A stretch of DNA of 64,000 nucleotides from Paracoccus everestensis (GTDB lineage Bacteria > Pseudomonadota > Alphaproteobacteria > Rhodobacterales > Rhodobacteraceae). Every line of letters starts with the position of its first letter. Positions within the stretch are counted from its first letter, which is position 1. A program made the position numbers and the translations under genes. Of this stretch, positions 44,576 through 54,308 are shown piece after piece. The stretch lies in contig NZ_CP090836.1 of assembly GCF_021491915.1 (NCBI RefSeq), forward strand, positions 1,040,501 through 1,104,500. Reading direction: 5' to 3'. The notes under the pieces were generated by a model, which saw nothing but the letters and a program-made list of their open reading frames with translations, had not been told where the DNA came from and searched no databases.

Positions 44576-45690
44576 CCCGGCACAGCCCGGCCGGGTTTGA
44601 CGAAGTGCATCCCGGTCCGGGCTGGGACAGCCTGCCGCTGCCCGCCCTGGTGCTGGACGATCAAGGCCGTGTCGCCGCCATGAACGACGCGGCGGAGGTC
44701 TGGCTCAATATGTCCCGCAACTCGACCGTCGGTCGGCCGCTGGACGGGGACGAGATGCAGACGCGGCTGCGCATCCATCCGTCCTTGTCGCCGCTGGTCT
44801 TTCGCGTCGTCCACAGCGACGAGGCGTTGTATCAGCCCAATGTCCGCTTCGAGATCGGCGACCGCGCGGGTGGCCATCAGGAACGCCGCGCCCTGGTCCA
44901 TGCAGGGCCGGCGGCGCAGGTGGGCGGGGCCGTCACCCTGTTGCTGGTGCCGCAGGACGAGGCGGGCTTGCAGTCGCAAAACCGCGCCGTGCGCACCGCC
45001 GCCCGCAGCGCCATCGGCATGGCGGAAATGCTGGCGCACGAGATCAAGAACCCCTTGGCCGGCATTCGCGGCGCGGCCCAGCTGATCGGCATGAACGCCA
45101 CGCCCGAGGACCGCGAGATGGCCGAGCTGATCGTCAGCGAATCGCGCCGCATCGTGTCACTGCTGGAACAGGTGGAACGGTTCGGCGACACCTCGGCCCC
45201 CAATCTGCGCGCGATCAACGTCCATGACGTGCTGGAAAAGGTGCGCCGGTCCGCAACGGTGGGCTTTGCAAAGTCGATAAGCATCGTTGCGGAATACGAC
45301 CCCTCCCTGCCCGAGGCGCTGGCGGATGCCGACCAGTTGACCCAGGTCTGCCTGAACCTGGTCAAGAACGCGGCCGAGGCGCTGACGGACACCGACCGCC
45401 CGGCGATCCGGCTGCGCAGCTTTTACGACCATACCCTGCGCCTGCCCCCCGACGAGTCTGACCCGACCGGCCGCCCGCTGCCCTTGCAGATCGAGATCGA
45501 GGACAACGGTCCCGGCCTGCCCCCCGCCATCGCCGACCAGGTGTTCGAGCCCTTTGTCTCGGGCCGGGAAAACGGCACCGGGCTGGGTCTGGCGCTTGTC
45601 AGCAAGATCATCACCGACCACAGCGCGCTGATCCGGGTGGATAGCCGCCCTGGCCGCACCGTTTTCCGCATCTCATTGCCCAAGGCATAA
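44572..45690 (+). CDS. ntrB: nitrogen regulation sensor kinase NtrB
   Basis: 372 residues, no membrane segment. A PAS domain (residues ~20-120) is followed by the dimerisation helix with the phosphorylated His in AHEIKNPLAGIRGAA. Next come the N box (NLVKNAAEAL), G1 (IEDNGPGLP) and G2 (GTGLGLALV) of the ATP-binding domain. It phosphorylates or dephosphorylates NtrC under PII control. It is coupled to dusB (ATGA) and followed after 11 bp by ntrC. Confidence 0.95.
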   Translation: MTRHSPAGFDEVHPGPGWDSLPLPALVLDDQGRVAAMNDAAEVWLNMSRNSTVGRPLDGDEMQTRLRIHPSLSPLVFRVVHSDEALYQPNVRFEIGDRAGGHQERRALVHAGPAAQVGGAVTLLLVPQDEAGLQSQNRAVRTAARSAIGMAEMLAHEIKNPLAGIRGAAQLIGMNATPEDREMAELIVSESRRIVSLLEQVERFGDTSAPNLRAINVHDVLEKVRRSATVGFAKSISIVAEYDPSLPEALADADQLTQVCLNLVKNAAEALTDTDRPAIRLRSFYDHTLRLPPDESDPTGRPLPLQIEIEDNGPGLPPAIADQVFEPFVSGRENGTGLGLALVSKIITDHSALIRVDSRPGRTVFRISLPKA

Positions 45691-45701
45691 GGACCGACGC
45701 C

Positions 45702-47156
45702 ATGGACGGAACCGTTCTGATCGCCGACGACGACCGCACCATCCGCACGGTGCTGACCCAGGCCCTGACCCGCGCCGGCTGCCGGGTCCATGCCACGGGC
45801 AGCCTGGCGCAACTGTCGAAATGGGTCGAGGAAGGGCGCGGCGATCTGGTCATCACCGACGTGATGATGCCCGACGGCAACGGCATCGACCGCATCCCCG
45901 CCATCCGCGAGGTGCGTCCCGATCTGCCGGTGATCGTGATCTCGGCCCAGAACACCATCGTTACCGCGATCCGCGCGACCGAGGCGGAGGCCTTTGAATA
46001 CCTGCCCAAGCCCTTTGACCTGCCGGACCTCATGGCCAAGGCGAACCAGGCCTTGTCGCGCCGCCCGCGCAAGTCGGATCCGGTGCCCGACATCACCCTG
46101 GCCCCGCGCCCCGCCGCCGATCCCGCCATGCCGCTGATCGGCCACGCACCCGCGATGCAGGCCCTGTTCCGCATGGTGGCCCGCATCCTGAACGCCGACC
46201 TGCCGGTGTTGATCGCAGGCGAGCCCGGCGTGGGCAAGACCACCATCGCGCGGTCGTTCCACGACCTGTCGGACCGCCGCGACAATGGCCTGGCGATCCT
46301 GACATCCGCGGATGCCGGGGACGAGGCCATCACCCGCGCCGCCGACAAGGCGCGGGGCGGCACGATCGTCATCGAGAATCCGGCGGGCTTCGATCCCGCC
46401 GCGCAGGCCCGCCTGATTGGTCTAATCGAATCGCTGGAAAGCGGACCCGACCGCGCCATGGCCCCCCGCATCGTGGCAACTACCGGGCCGGACCCGCAAG
46501 CCGACGTTGCGGCAGGGCGGCTGCGGTCCGATCTTTATTACCGGCTGGCAGGGGTGACGGTGACGGTGCCGCCGCTCCGCGCACGGGTCGATGACATCCT
46601 GCCGCTGGCGGGCCATCTGCTGGCGCGCGCGGCAACGCAGGGACTGCCCGACCGCACCCTGGGCGACGATGCGGCAGGCCTTTTGCGCGCGCACGCCTTT
46701 CCCGGCAACGTGCGCGAACTGGAAAACATGATGCGCCGCCTGGCCCTGACCGCCAGCGGCCCCGCCATCACCGCCCCCGAGATGCGCGAGGCGCTGAGCC
46801 AGGGGGGCGGCACCCGCGCAGCCGCCATCCCTGTCACGCCGATGCCGGTGGCGCCTCTGGCGGCCGACAGCCCCGCAGCTGGCTTTCACCTGGGCAGCGG
46901 CAACGGCCCCTTGTCGGATTCCGTCGAGGCGCATCTGCAACGATACTTCGACCTGCACGGCGACAGCCTGCCGCCGCCGGGCCTGTATGATCGCATCCTC
47001 CACGAGATCGAGCGCCCGTTGCTGCAGGTCGCGTTGGACGCCACCGGCGGCAACCAGCTTAGATGCGCCGATCTGTTGGGAATAAACCGCAATACTCTGC
47101 GCAAGAAGCTGACCGATCTGAATATCGAGGTGACACGGCGCCGCAAACTGATGTAA
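45702..47156 (+). CDS. ntrC: nitrogen regulation response regulator NtrC, sigma-54-independent type
   Basis: 484 residues. The receiver domain has DDD near the start and the phosphorylated Asp in VITDVMMPDG, and ends with FEYLPKPF. The AAA+ domain has Walker A GEPGVGKTT and RLRSDLYYRL with PGNVRELENMMRR. A Fis-type helix-turn-helix closes the protein (LRCADLLGINRNTLRKKL). The GAFTGA loop that contacts sigma-54 is missing: the region between Walker A and Walker B is short, going from ILTSADAGDEAITRAAD straight to GGTIVIEN. Rhodobacter capsulatus NtrC has the same deletion and activates sigma-70 polymerase. AAGGA lies before the start. Confidence 0.94.
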   Translation: MDGTVLIADDDRTIRTVLTQALTRAGCRVHATGSLAQLSKWVEEGRGDLVITDVMMPDGNGIDRIPAIREVRPDLPVIVISAQNTIVTAIRATEAEAFEYLPKPFDLPDLMAKANQALSRRPRKSDPVPDITLAPRPAADPAMPLIGHAPAMQALFRMVARILNADLPVLIAGEPGVGKTTIARSFHDLSDRRDNGLAILTSADAGDEAITRAADKARGGTIVIENPAGFDPAAQARLIGLIESLESGPDRAMAPRIVATTGPDPQADVAAGRLRSDLYYRLAGVTVTVPPLRARVDDILPLAGHLLARAATQGLPDRTLGDDAAGLLRAHAFPGNVRELENMMRRLALTASGPAITAPEMREALSQGGGTRAAAIPVTPMPVAPLAADSPAAGFHLGSGNGPLSDSVEAHLQRYFDLHGDSLPPPGLYDRILHEIERPLLQVALDATGGNQLRCADLLGINRNTLRKKLTDLNIEVTRRRKLM

Positions 47157-47228
47157 AACCGCCACAGGGGGTAGCGCCAGCGTATCGGCGCTGCAACAGA
47201 AAGCCGCGTCAGACGGCAGGTGGGGGCA

Positions 47229-49493
47229 ATGGCAGGCGCCACGTCAGGGCTGAGCTGGGACAGGCTCGCAAGCATCACATTGCCGCGTCACTGGCGCGGG
47301 GCCATGGCCGCTGGCGTGCTGGTGATCGGGATGATGCTGGCGGGCGCCACCATGACCGTGCTTGGGCCACTGGCCCAGGGCGCCGAAAGCCGGATGCTGC
47401 GGCTGATCCTGCTGCTGGATCTGGCCTATCTGATCGTGCTGATCGGCTTTATCGTCCTGCGTATGGCCCGGCTGATCACCGCGCGGCGCAATACCGCCGC
47501 CGGATCGCGGCTGCACGCGCGCCTTGTGCTGGTCTTTGCCGGGCTGGCCCTGATCCCCACGGTGTTGGTCGCGCTGTTCGCGGGCTTTCTGGTCAATATC
47601 GGGCTTGAGGGCTGGTTCTCGGGCCGGGTGCAGCAGGTGGTCACGACATCCCAAGCCGCCGCCGAGGCCTATCAGGAGGAACATCGCCGCGACCTGACCC
47701 AGGATGCGCGTGCCCTGGCCAATATCCTGACCCAGGCCGGACGCGCCAACCCGATAATCGAGGATGGGGAAATGCGTCAGCTTCTGGTCCAGGGCCAGGG
47801 GCTGATCCAGCGGGGCCTGCGCGAGGCCTATGTCATCAGCGGCACCGGCGAAATCCGCGCGCGCGGCGAACGGTCCTATCTGTTCTGGTACGAGGCGCCG
47901 GGCAGCGCCGATCTGGACCGCGCTCAGTCCGAGGGCGTCGCGCTGATCGAGGATTGGGACAACAACGAGTTCCGCGCCCTGGTGGCCCTGCCGCCGCTGG
48001 CCGACCGTTACCTGTATGTGACGCGCGACGTGGACGGCGCCCTGCTGGGCCTGGTGGACGACACGCGCGCGACCGTCGGCAGCTATCGCCAGTTGGAACA
48101 AACCCGCAGCCAGGTTCTGTTCGAATTCTCGCTGGTCTATCTAGCTTTCGCGCTGCTGCTGGTTGCTGCCGCCGTGATGTTGGGCTTGTGGTTCGCATCC
48201 CGCCTGTCACGGCCTATCGGGCTTTTGGCGCTTGCCAGCGAACAGGTGGGCCATGGAAACTTGGATGTGCAGGTGCCCGAACCCGACACCGGGGACGAGA
48301 TCCAGACCCTCGGCCAGTCCTTCAACCGCATGACCCGCCAGTTGAAGGCCCAGCGAGAGGAGTTGATCGACAGCTATCGCATCAGCGACGAACAGCGGCG
48401 GCTGTTCGACAATGTGCTGTCTTCCGTCACGTCGGGGGTGATCGGGCTGGACGCAGCAGGGGAAATCGACTTCGTGAACCGGTCCGCCAGCCGCCTTCTG
48501 GGCCTGGATCCCAAGCGCGACATCGACGCCCTTCTGTCCGAGCTGGTGCCGGAATTCGAACCCTTGTTCGACCGCTTGTCCGCATCCGTGGCGGAAACCG
48601 TCCAGGATGAGGTGCGGCTGATGCGCGAAGGCCGCGTCGAAAGCCTGCTGGTGCGCATGGCGGTCCGGCGCGGCACCGATGGCGATCTTGAAGGCTATGT
48701 CGTGGCCTTTGACGACGTGACCGAGCTTGTGACCGCGCAGCGCATGGCCGCTTGGGGCGATGTAGCGCGAAGGGTCGCGCATGAAATCAAGAACCCGCTG
48801 ACGCCCATTCAACTGTCCGCCGAACGCCTGCGCCGCAAGTTCGGCAAGTTGGCATCGCCCGAGGACAAGGCCTCCCTGGACCAGTACACCGATGTCATCA
48901 TCCGCCAGACGGGCGATCTGCGCCGGATCGTGGATGAATTCAGCCGCTTTGCCCGGATGCCCGAACCCGACCGCGCGGAAACCGATCTTGCCGCGCTGTT
49001 GCGCGAGGTTGCGTTGCTGCAACAGGACGCGTTGAAAGGCGCACTGACCACGCAGATCCCCGCCGGGCCGGTGATCGTCGATTGCGACGCGGGAATGCTG
49101 CGGCAGGCTTTCACGAACTTGGTGAAGAACGCGGGGGAAGCCGTTGACGAAGTTCGGGGAAATCCGCCGGAAGGCTGGTCGGCAAGGGTCGCCGTCGCCA
49201 TGAAGGCCGACCACGATGCAGTGACGATCCGCATTTCCGACAACGGCCCCGGCCTGCCCGCCGACCGGTCGCGCCTGTTCGAACCCTATGTGACCCTGAA
49301 ATCCGGGGGCACGGGGCTGGGCCTGCCCATTGTCAAGAAGATCGTCGAGGAACACGGCGGCAGCCTGTCCCTGTCCGACAGGCCGGACGGGCAGGGGGCG
49401 ATGGCCGAAATACGCCTGCCGCGGGAACGCCATCCCGTGCGCGGCGCACAACGCAAGACAAAAACAAAAGAAGATGAGGCAGCACCGATATGA
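47229..49493 (+). CDS. ntrY: membrane-bound sensor kinase NtrY
   Basis: 754 residues from the ATG at 47229, with GGTGGGGG just upstream; an in-frame GTG at 47220 is less likely. Four membrane helices occupy the N-terminal third, with a periplasmic sensor segment of about 150 residues between the third and fourth. HAMP follows (SRPIGLLALASEQVG), then PAS, HisKA (ARRVAHEIKNPLTPIQLSAE) and the ATPase domain (NLVKNAGEAV, ISDNGPGLP, GGTGLGLPIV). Partner of NtrX; homologues respond to nitrogen, redox state or envelope conditions. Confidence 0.94.
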   Translation: MAGATSGLSWDRLASITLPRHWRGAMAAGVLVIGMMLAGATMTVLGPLAQGAESRMLRLILLLDLAYLIVLIGFIVLRMARLITARRNTAAGSRLHARLVLVFAGLALIPTVLVALFAGFLVNIGLEGWFSGRVQQVVTTSQAAAEAYQEEHRRDLTQDARALANILTQAGRANPIIEDGEMRQLLVQGQGLIQRGLREAYVISGTGEIRARGERSYLFWYEAPGSADLDRAQSEGVALIEDWDNNEFRALVALPPLADRYLYVTRDVDGALLGLVDDTRATVGSYRQLEQTRSQVLFEFSLVYLAFALLLVAAAVMLGLWFASRLSRPIGLLALASEQVGHGNLDVQVPEPDTGDEIQTLGQSFNRMTRQLKAQREELIDSYRISDEQRRLFDNVLSSVTSGVIGLDAAGEIDFVNRSASRLLGLDPKRDIDALLSELVPEFEPLFDRLSASVAETVQDEVRLMREGRVESLLVRMAVRRGTDGDLEGYVVAFDDVTELVTAQRMAAWGDVARRVAHEIKNPLTPIQLSAERLRRKFGKLASPEDKASLDQYTDVIIRQTGDLRRIVDEFSRFARMPEPDRAETDLAALLREVALLQQDALKGALTTQIPAGPVIVDCDAGMLRQAFTNLVKNAGEAVDEVRGNPPEGWSARVAVAMKADHDAVTIRISDNGPGLPADRSRLFEPYVTLKSGGTGLGLPIVKKIVEEHGGSLSLSDRPDGQGAMAEIRLPRERHPVRGAQRKTKTKEDEAAPI

Positions 49494-50881
49494 GCGATAT
49501 CCTGATCGTTGACGACGAACGCGATATCCGCGAACTGGTCGCGGATATCCTGAAGGACGAGGGGTTCGAGACGCGCCTGGCCGCGAACTCGGACGAGGCG
49601 ATTGCCGCCCTCAATGACCGCCAGCCTGCGCTGATGGTTCTGGACATCTGGCTGAAGGACAGCCGGATGGACGGGATCGACATCCTCAAGCAGGTCAAGC
49701 GCAACAATCCCGACGTGCCGGTGATCATCATTTCCGGCCACGGCAACATCGAGATCGCGGTGGCCGCGATCAAGCAGGGCGCGTACGACTTCATCGAAAA
49801 GCCTTTCAACATCGACCAGTTGATGGTGGTGGTGAACCGCGCCATGGAAACCAGCCGGCTGCGCCGGGAAAACAGCACCCTGCGGCGCGGCGGCGACCGG
49901 GTGGCGGAAATGCTGGGCCATTCCGTTGCCTTCAAGCGCCTGCGCGACGCCCTGGACAAGGTGGCGAAATCAAATGGACGCGTCATGCTGGCAGGCGAGC
50001 CGGGCACCGGCAAGGAAATGGCCGCCCGCTATATCCACGCCCACAGCCCGCGTGCGAGCGCGCCCTTTGTCACGGTTCCCTGCGCCACGATCGAGCCGGA
50101 ACGGATGGAGGAGGTTCTGTTCGGCCGCGAAACGCCCGAGCGCGGGATCGAACCCGGCCTGCTGGAACAGGCCCACGGCGGCGTCATCTATTTCGACGAA
50201 GTGGGCGATATGCCCATGGGAACGCAGCCGAAAATCCTGCGCGTGCTGACAGAACAGCAATTCGTGCGGGCAGGCGGCGCGGACCGTGTGCGCGTCGATC
50301 TGCGGGTGATTTCATCGACCAACCGTGACCTTCCGGCGGAGATCGCTGCGGGCCGGTTCCGCCAGGAACTCTACGACCGGCTGAACGTGGTGCCGGTGGC
50401 CGTGCCGTCGCTTGCCGAACGTCGCGACGACATTGCCCCGCTTGCGCGCCATTTCATCGACATCTGCCACCGCACGCAGGGCCTGACCCCGCGCAATCTG
50501 CCCGAGGAAACGATTGCCGCCCTTCAATCCATGCGGTGGCCCGGCAACATCCGTCAGTTGCGCAACGTGATCGAGCGCGTCCTGATCCTGGCCGAGGGGA
50601 CCGGCCCGATCCAGCCCGCCGAACTGGAACCCCAGGGCGCCACGCCCGACAACAGCGACGCCCTTGCCCTGGGCCCCCAGATCACCGCCATGGCCCTGCG
50701 CGAGGCGCGCGAGATGTTCGAACGCGAATATCTCGTGGCACAGATCAACCGTTTCGGCGGCAATATCAGCCGCACCGCGCAGTTCGTGGGCATGGAACGC
50801 AGCGCCCTGCACCGCAAGTTGAAATCGCTGGGCGTGGTCGGCGGGATGCGGGCCGAAGATGAAATGCTGATGGGGAAATAG
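49490..50881 (+). CDS. ntrX: response regulator NtrX
   Basis: 463 residues, coupled to ntrY by a 4-bp overlap. The receiver domain has VDDERDIRELV and the phosphorylated Asp in MVLDIWLKDSRMDG. The AAA+ domain has Walker A GEPGTGKEM and Walker B GGVIYFDEVGDMP. The C-terminal Fis-like helix-turn-helix is RTAQFVGMERSALHRKL. As usual for NtrX the canonical GAFTGA is replaced (LFGRETPERGIEPGLLEQA), so sigma-54 dependence is doubtful. A short stem-loop directly follows the stop. Confidence 0.94.
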   Translation: MSDILIVDDERDIRELVADILKDEGFETRLAANSDEAIAALNDRQPALMVLDIWLKDSRMDGIDILKQVKRNNPDVPVIIISGHGNIEIAVAAIKQGAYDFIEKPFNIDQLMVVVNRAMETSRLRRENSTLRRGGDRVAEMLGHSVAFKRLRDALDKVAKSNGRVMLAGEPGTGKEMAARYIHAHSPRASAPFVTVPCATIEPERMEEVLFGRETPERGIEPGLLEQAHGGVIYFDEVGDMPMGTQPKILRVLTEQQFVRAGGADRVRVDLRVISSTNRDLPAEIAAGRFRQELYDRLNVVPVAVPSLAERRDDIAPLARHFIDICHRTQGLTPRNLPEETIAALQSMRWPGNIRQLRNVIERVLILAEGTGPIQPAELEPQGATPDNSDALALGPQITAMALREAREMFEREYLVAQINRFGGNISRTAQFVGMERSALHRKLKSLGVVGGMRAEDEMLMGK

Positions 50882-50883
50882 GC

Positions 50884-50901
50884 GCAGGCGATCCCGCCTG
50901 C
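50884..50901. terminator. short stem-loop after ntrX
   Basis: GCAGGCG-ATCC-CGCCTGC, a perfect 7-bp stem two bases after the ntrX stop. There is no U-run; it may be a processing or pausing site before trkA. Confidence 0.35.
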
Positions 50902-50975
50902 AGGGCAGTTGCGCGCCGCAGACCATCGGCATAGGCATGGCGTGACGCAGCACTGCGGGCGGCAAGGGAACGGCC

Positions 50976-52352
50976 ATGAAGATCATCATCTGCGGCGCGG
51001 GTCAGGTCGGCTGGCAGATTGCCCGGCATCTGTCGGGCGAAAGGAACGACGTCACCGTCATCGACAACAACGCCGACCTGATCCGCCGCGCCACGGATGC
51101 CTTGGACGTGCAGGGCGTCACGGGCTTTGCCAGCCATCCCGACATCCTGGACCAGGCAGGCGCGCGCGATGCCGACCTGATCATTGCCGCGACCCATTCG
51201 GACGAGGTGAACATGGTCACCTGCCAGGTCGCCCATTCGATCTTCCAGGTGCCGCGCAAGATCGCGCGCCTGCGCAGCAGCGCCTATCTGGATGCGATCT
51301 ATTCGGATCTTTACAGCACGTCCCATCTGCCCATCGACGTGGTGATCAGCCCGGAAAGAGAGGTCGCGAACGCGGCCCTGCAACGGTTGTCGGCGCCGTC
51401 CACCTTTGACGTGGAAACCTTCATGGGCGGCAAGGTGCAGCTTCTGGGCATCCTGCTGGAAGATGACTGCCCCGCATTGAACACGCCCCTGCGCCAGTTG
51501 AACGAGCTGTTCTCTACCCTGCGCGCCATCGTCGTGGGCGTGCGCCGCCAGACGCGGCTGTTCGCGCCCGAGCCGGGGGACCAATTGTTTGCCCATGACC
51601 AGATCTATGTCTTTGCCCATCGCGAGGATGTGGGCCGCACGCTGGAAATCTTTGGCAAGCCGCCCTTAAAGCAGGAACGCATCGCCATCATCGGCGCGGG
51701 CAATGTGGGGCTGGCCGTGGCGCAGGCGTTGGAGGCACGGCCCGACCGAATCCGCGCCAAGCTGATCGAACGCGACCGTTCGCGCGCCGAATATGCTGCC
51801 GACCGGCTGGAACGGACCATCGTGCTGAACGGCGACGGCCTGTCCGCCGAATTGCTGGAGGAAGCTGCCGTCCCTACCGCCGACGCGGTGCTGGCGGTGA
51901 CCGACGACGACAAGACCAATATCCTTGCGTCGGTCCGCGCCAAGCAGGCGGGGGCCAAGCTGGCCATTGCGCTGATCAACGATCCGACGATGGTGCCTTT
52001 GATGGATGTGCTGGACATCGACGCCTATATCAACCCGCGCGCCACCACCGTGTCCACGATCCTGCGCCATATCCGCCATGGCCGGGTGCGCGACATCTAT
52101 TCCATCGGCGATGCCGAGGCCGAGGTGATCGAGGCGCAGGCCCTGTCCACGTCCCCCATATCGGGCCGGGCGATCCGCGACATCGAATTTCCCGAAGGCG
52201 TGCTGATCGGCGCCGTGCAAAAGGGCGACCGCATCGTCAAGCCCGCACCCGACACCCGGATCGAGGAGGGCGACGTGATCCTGATGTTCGCCCTGACCAA
52301 GGACGTCCCAGAAGTCGAGCGCCTGTTGCAGGTCTCGATCGACTTTTTCTGA
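50976..52352 (+). CDS. trkA: Trk potassium transporter NAD-binding subunit
   Basis: 458 residues built as a tandem of two RCK units. The first Rossmann motif is ICGAGQVGWQIA, the second IIGAGNVGLAVAQALE near residue 235; each is followed by a TrkA-C domain. It is a cytoplasmic ring-forming subunit that gates TrkH in response to nucleotides. AAGGGAACGGCC precedes the ATG. It is followed after 6 bp by trkH. Confidence 0.96.
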   Translation: MKIIICGAGQVGWQIARHLSGERNDVTVIDNNADLIRRATDALDVQGVTGFASHPDILDQAGARDADLIIAATHSDEVNMVTCQVAHSIFQVPRKIARLRSSAYLDAIYSDLYSTSHLPIDVVISPEREVANAALQRLSAPSTFDVETFMGGKVQLLGILLEDDCPALNTPLRQLNELFSTLRAIVVGVRRQTRLFAPEPGDQLFAHDQIYVFAHREDVGRTLEIFGKPPLKQERIAIIGAGNVGLAVAQALEARPDRIRAKLIERDRSRAEYAADRLERTIVLNGDGLSAELLEEAAVPTADAVLAVTDDDKTNILASVRAKQAGAKLAIALINDPTMVPLMDVLDIDAYINPRATTVSTILRHIRHGRVRDIYSIGDAEAEVIEAQALSTSPISGRAIRDIEFPEGVLIGAVQKGDRIVKPAPDTRIEEGDVILMFALTKDVPEVERLLQVSIDFF

Positions 52353-52358
52353 CCGGCC

Positions 52359-53987
52359 ATGAACGCCTTGCTGCGCCTGCCGCTGTTTGTCCTGCTGGCC
52401 GCGATGATCGGGGCGTCGATGATGCTGCCCGCGGCCTACGCCTCGGTCAACAACAACGACGAACTGGCGCGCATCTTCCTTTACTCGGGACTGCTGGTGC
52501 TGGTCATGGCGGGGCTGATCGGGCTGGCGACATCCGCTAACCCGCATCAGACGCGGCCGCGTGACGCCCTGCTGACCATGCTGGCGGCTTATGCGGGGAT
52601 GCCGCTGATCATGGCAGTCCCTTTCGCCGAGGCCATGCCCGACACGGGCCTGTTCAACGCCTGGTGGGAAATGACCTCGGCGCTGACCACAACCGGGGCG
52701 TCGCTTTATTCCGCCGACCTGCTGCCCATGCCCCTGCACCTGTGGCGGGCGCTGGCGGGCTGGATGGGGGGGTTCTTCATCCTGGTCGCCGCGACCGCGA
52801 TCCTGGCCCCCCTGCACATCGGCGGCTTCGAGATCATGGCCCAGCCCTATGGGCGGCGCGAGCATTACGAACGCCTGCCCCGGTCTGCCGATCCGCTGGA
52901 CAGGAACCCCCACCTGTCGGCCCCCGGTTTCCAGACGGTGCTTGTCCATCCTCATTACCGGCTTATGCGGTCCGCGATCGCGGTCTTTCCCGTTTATGCA
53001 GGCCTGACCCTGGCCCTTTGGCTGATCCTGCTGATGCTGGGCGATCCGGGGCTGATCGCGCTGTGCCGGGCCATGGGCACGCTGTCCACCAGCGGGATTT
53101 CCCCGGTCCTCGGCCCCCCCGGCACCAGTTCGGGCCTCGCAGGCGAAATGGCGGTCTTTCTGTTCCTGATCCCGGCCCTGTCGCGCCGCTTCTGGCCCGG
53201 TGGCGGCGAATTGCGCGCCAGCGACCGGCTGATCGACGATCCCGAGCTGAAGATGGCGGGCGGTTTCGTGGCCTTGGTCGCGCTGTCGCTGTTCGCCCGG
53301 CATTTCCTGGGCGCCATCGAAAGCGCCCGCGCGCCGGATGGTTCGTCCGAGATCGTGTATGACCTCAGGAACGGGCTTGCAGCCTTCTGGGGCGGGCTGT
53401 TCAACGGTCTCAGCTACCTGACCACCACCGGCTGGACCTCGATCGATTGGCAGGGCGCGCGGGCCTGGTCGGGCCTGACCTCGCCCGGTCTGATCCTGGC
53501 GGGGTTGGCGATGATGGGCGGCGGGGTCGCCACCACGGCGGGGGGCGTCAAGCTGCTGCGCGTTTATGCCTTGGCCCGGCATGGGCAGCGGGAAATGGAA
53601 CGGATCGTCCATCCCAATTCCGTCGCGGGCGGCGGGCAGATCGCGCGGCGGCTGCGGCGCGAGGGGGCATACCTGGCCTTCATCTTCTTCATGCTGTTCG
53701 CCACATCCATCGCCGCCGTGGTGGCCCTGGTTTCCATCCAGCGGATCGAGATCGAGACGGCGACGATCCTGTCCATCGCCGCGCTGACCAATACCGGCCC
53801 CTTGGCCGCCGCGATCCCGCTGACCCCGGCGTTCCAGGCGACGGCGGGCATTGCCTCTGCCCCGTGGGAAGGGTGGTCCGGGCTTCCCCCCTTTACCAAG
53901 GCGGTGCTGGCCGGTGCGATGATCGTCGGGCGCATGGAAACGCTGGCGGTCCTTGCGCTGTTTTCGCCGCAGTTCTGGAGGCGTTGA
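52359..53987 (+). CDS. trkH: Trk potassium transporter membrane subunit
   Basis: 542 residues, about ten or more membrane helices. The four selectivity-loop regions of the Trk/Ktr family can be traced, for example MTSALTTTGASLY, GTLSTSGISPV, LSYLTTTGWTSIDW and IAALTNTGPLAAA. MMGGGVATTAGGVKLLR is another family segment. It conducts potassium uptake under control of TrkA. The start at 52359 lacks a strong Shine-Dalgarno and may rely on coupling to trkA. Confidence 0.93.
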   Translation: MNALLRLPLFVLLAAMIGASMMLPAAYASVNNNDELARIFLYSGLLVLVMAGLIGLATSANPHQTRPRDALLTMLAAYAGMPLIMAVPFAEAMPDTGLFNAWWEMTSALTTTGASLYSADLLPMPLHLWRALAGWMGGFFILVAATAILAPLHIGGFEIMAQPYGRREHYERLPRSADPLDRNPHLSAPGFQTVLVHPHYRLMRSAIAVFPVYAGLTLALWLILLMLGDPGLIALCRAMGTLSTSGISPVLGPPGTSSGLAGEMAVFLFLIPALSRRFWPGGGELRASDRLIDDPELKMAGGFVALVALSLFARHFLGAIESARAPDGSSEIVYDLRNGLAAFWGGLFNGLSYLTTTGWTSIDWQGARAWSGLTSPGLILAGLAMMGGGVATTAGGVKLLRVYALARHGQREMERIVHPNSVAGGGQIARRLRREGAYLAFIFFMLFATSIAAVVALVSIQRIEIETATILSIAALTNTGPLAAAIPLTPAFQATAGIASAPWEGWSGLPPFTKAVLAGAMIVGRMETLAVLALFSPQFWRR

Positions 53988-54074
53988 GCGCCGAAAACCT
54001 CGGGCGCTTGCAAGCGTCCCATCAACCGCATAATGGTGAGTTCCGACCGGGACAGTTAAAAACGGAAAAAAAGA

Positions 54075-54308
54075 ATGGCTGGCGACAAGCAAAACTTGCA
54101 GGACGCGTTTCTCAATCATGTCCGCAAGGCGAAGGTGCCCGTCACGATCTTCCTGATCAACGGCGTCAAATTACAGGGCGTCATCACCTGGTTCGACAAT
54201 TTCTGCGTGCTTTTGCGCCGCGACGGCCAGTCCCAACTGGTCTATAAGCACGCCATCAGCACGATCATGCCGGGCCAACCCATTTCGCTTTATGAAGGCG
54301 AGGACTGA
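54075..54308 (+). CDS. hfq: RNA chaperone Hfq
   Basis: 77 residues, one Sm domain: [21 protein letters not shown], then [19 protein letters not shown] (Sm1), and the Sm2 motif YKHAISTI. There is no C-terminal tail, as is common in Alphaproteobacteria. It forms hexamers that pair small RNAs with mRNAs and is known to influence nitrogen regulation in this group. The preceding 87 bp contain an A-rich stretch (AAAAACGGAAAAAAAG) just before the start. hflX begins at the next base after the stop. Confidence 0.97.
   Translation: MAGDKQNLQDAFLNHVRKAKVPVTIFLINGVKLQGVITWFDNFCVLLRRDGQSQLVYKHAISTIMPGQPISLYEGED

Noticed and set aside
51666..54119. 817-codon open frame on the minus strand across trkA and trkH
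   Set aside because: It is antisense to two well-supported genes, low in complexity (Gln/Gly/Arg/His) and without domains; a typical high-GC shadow frame.
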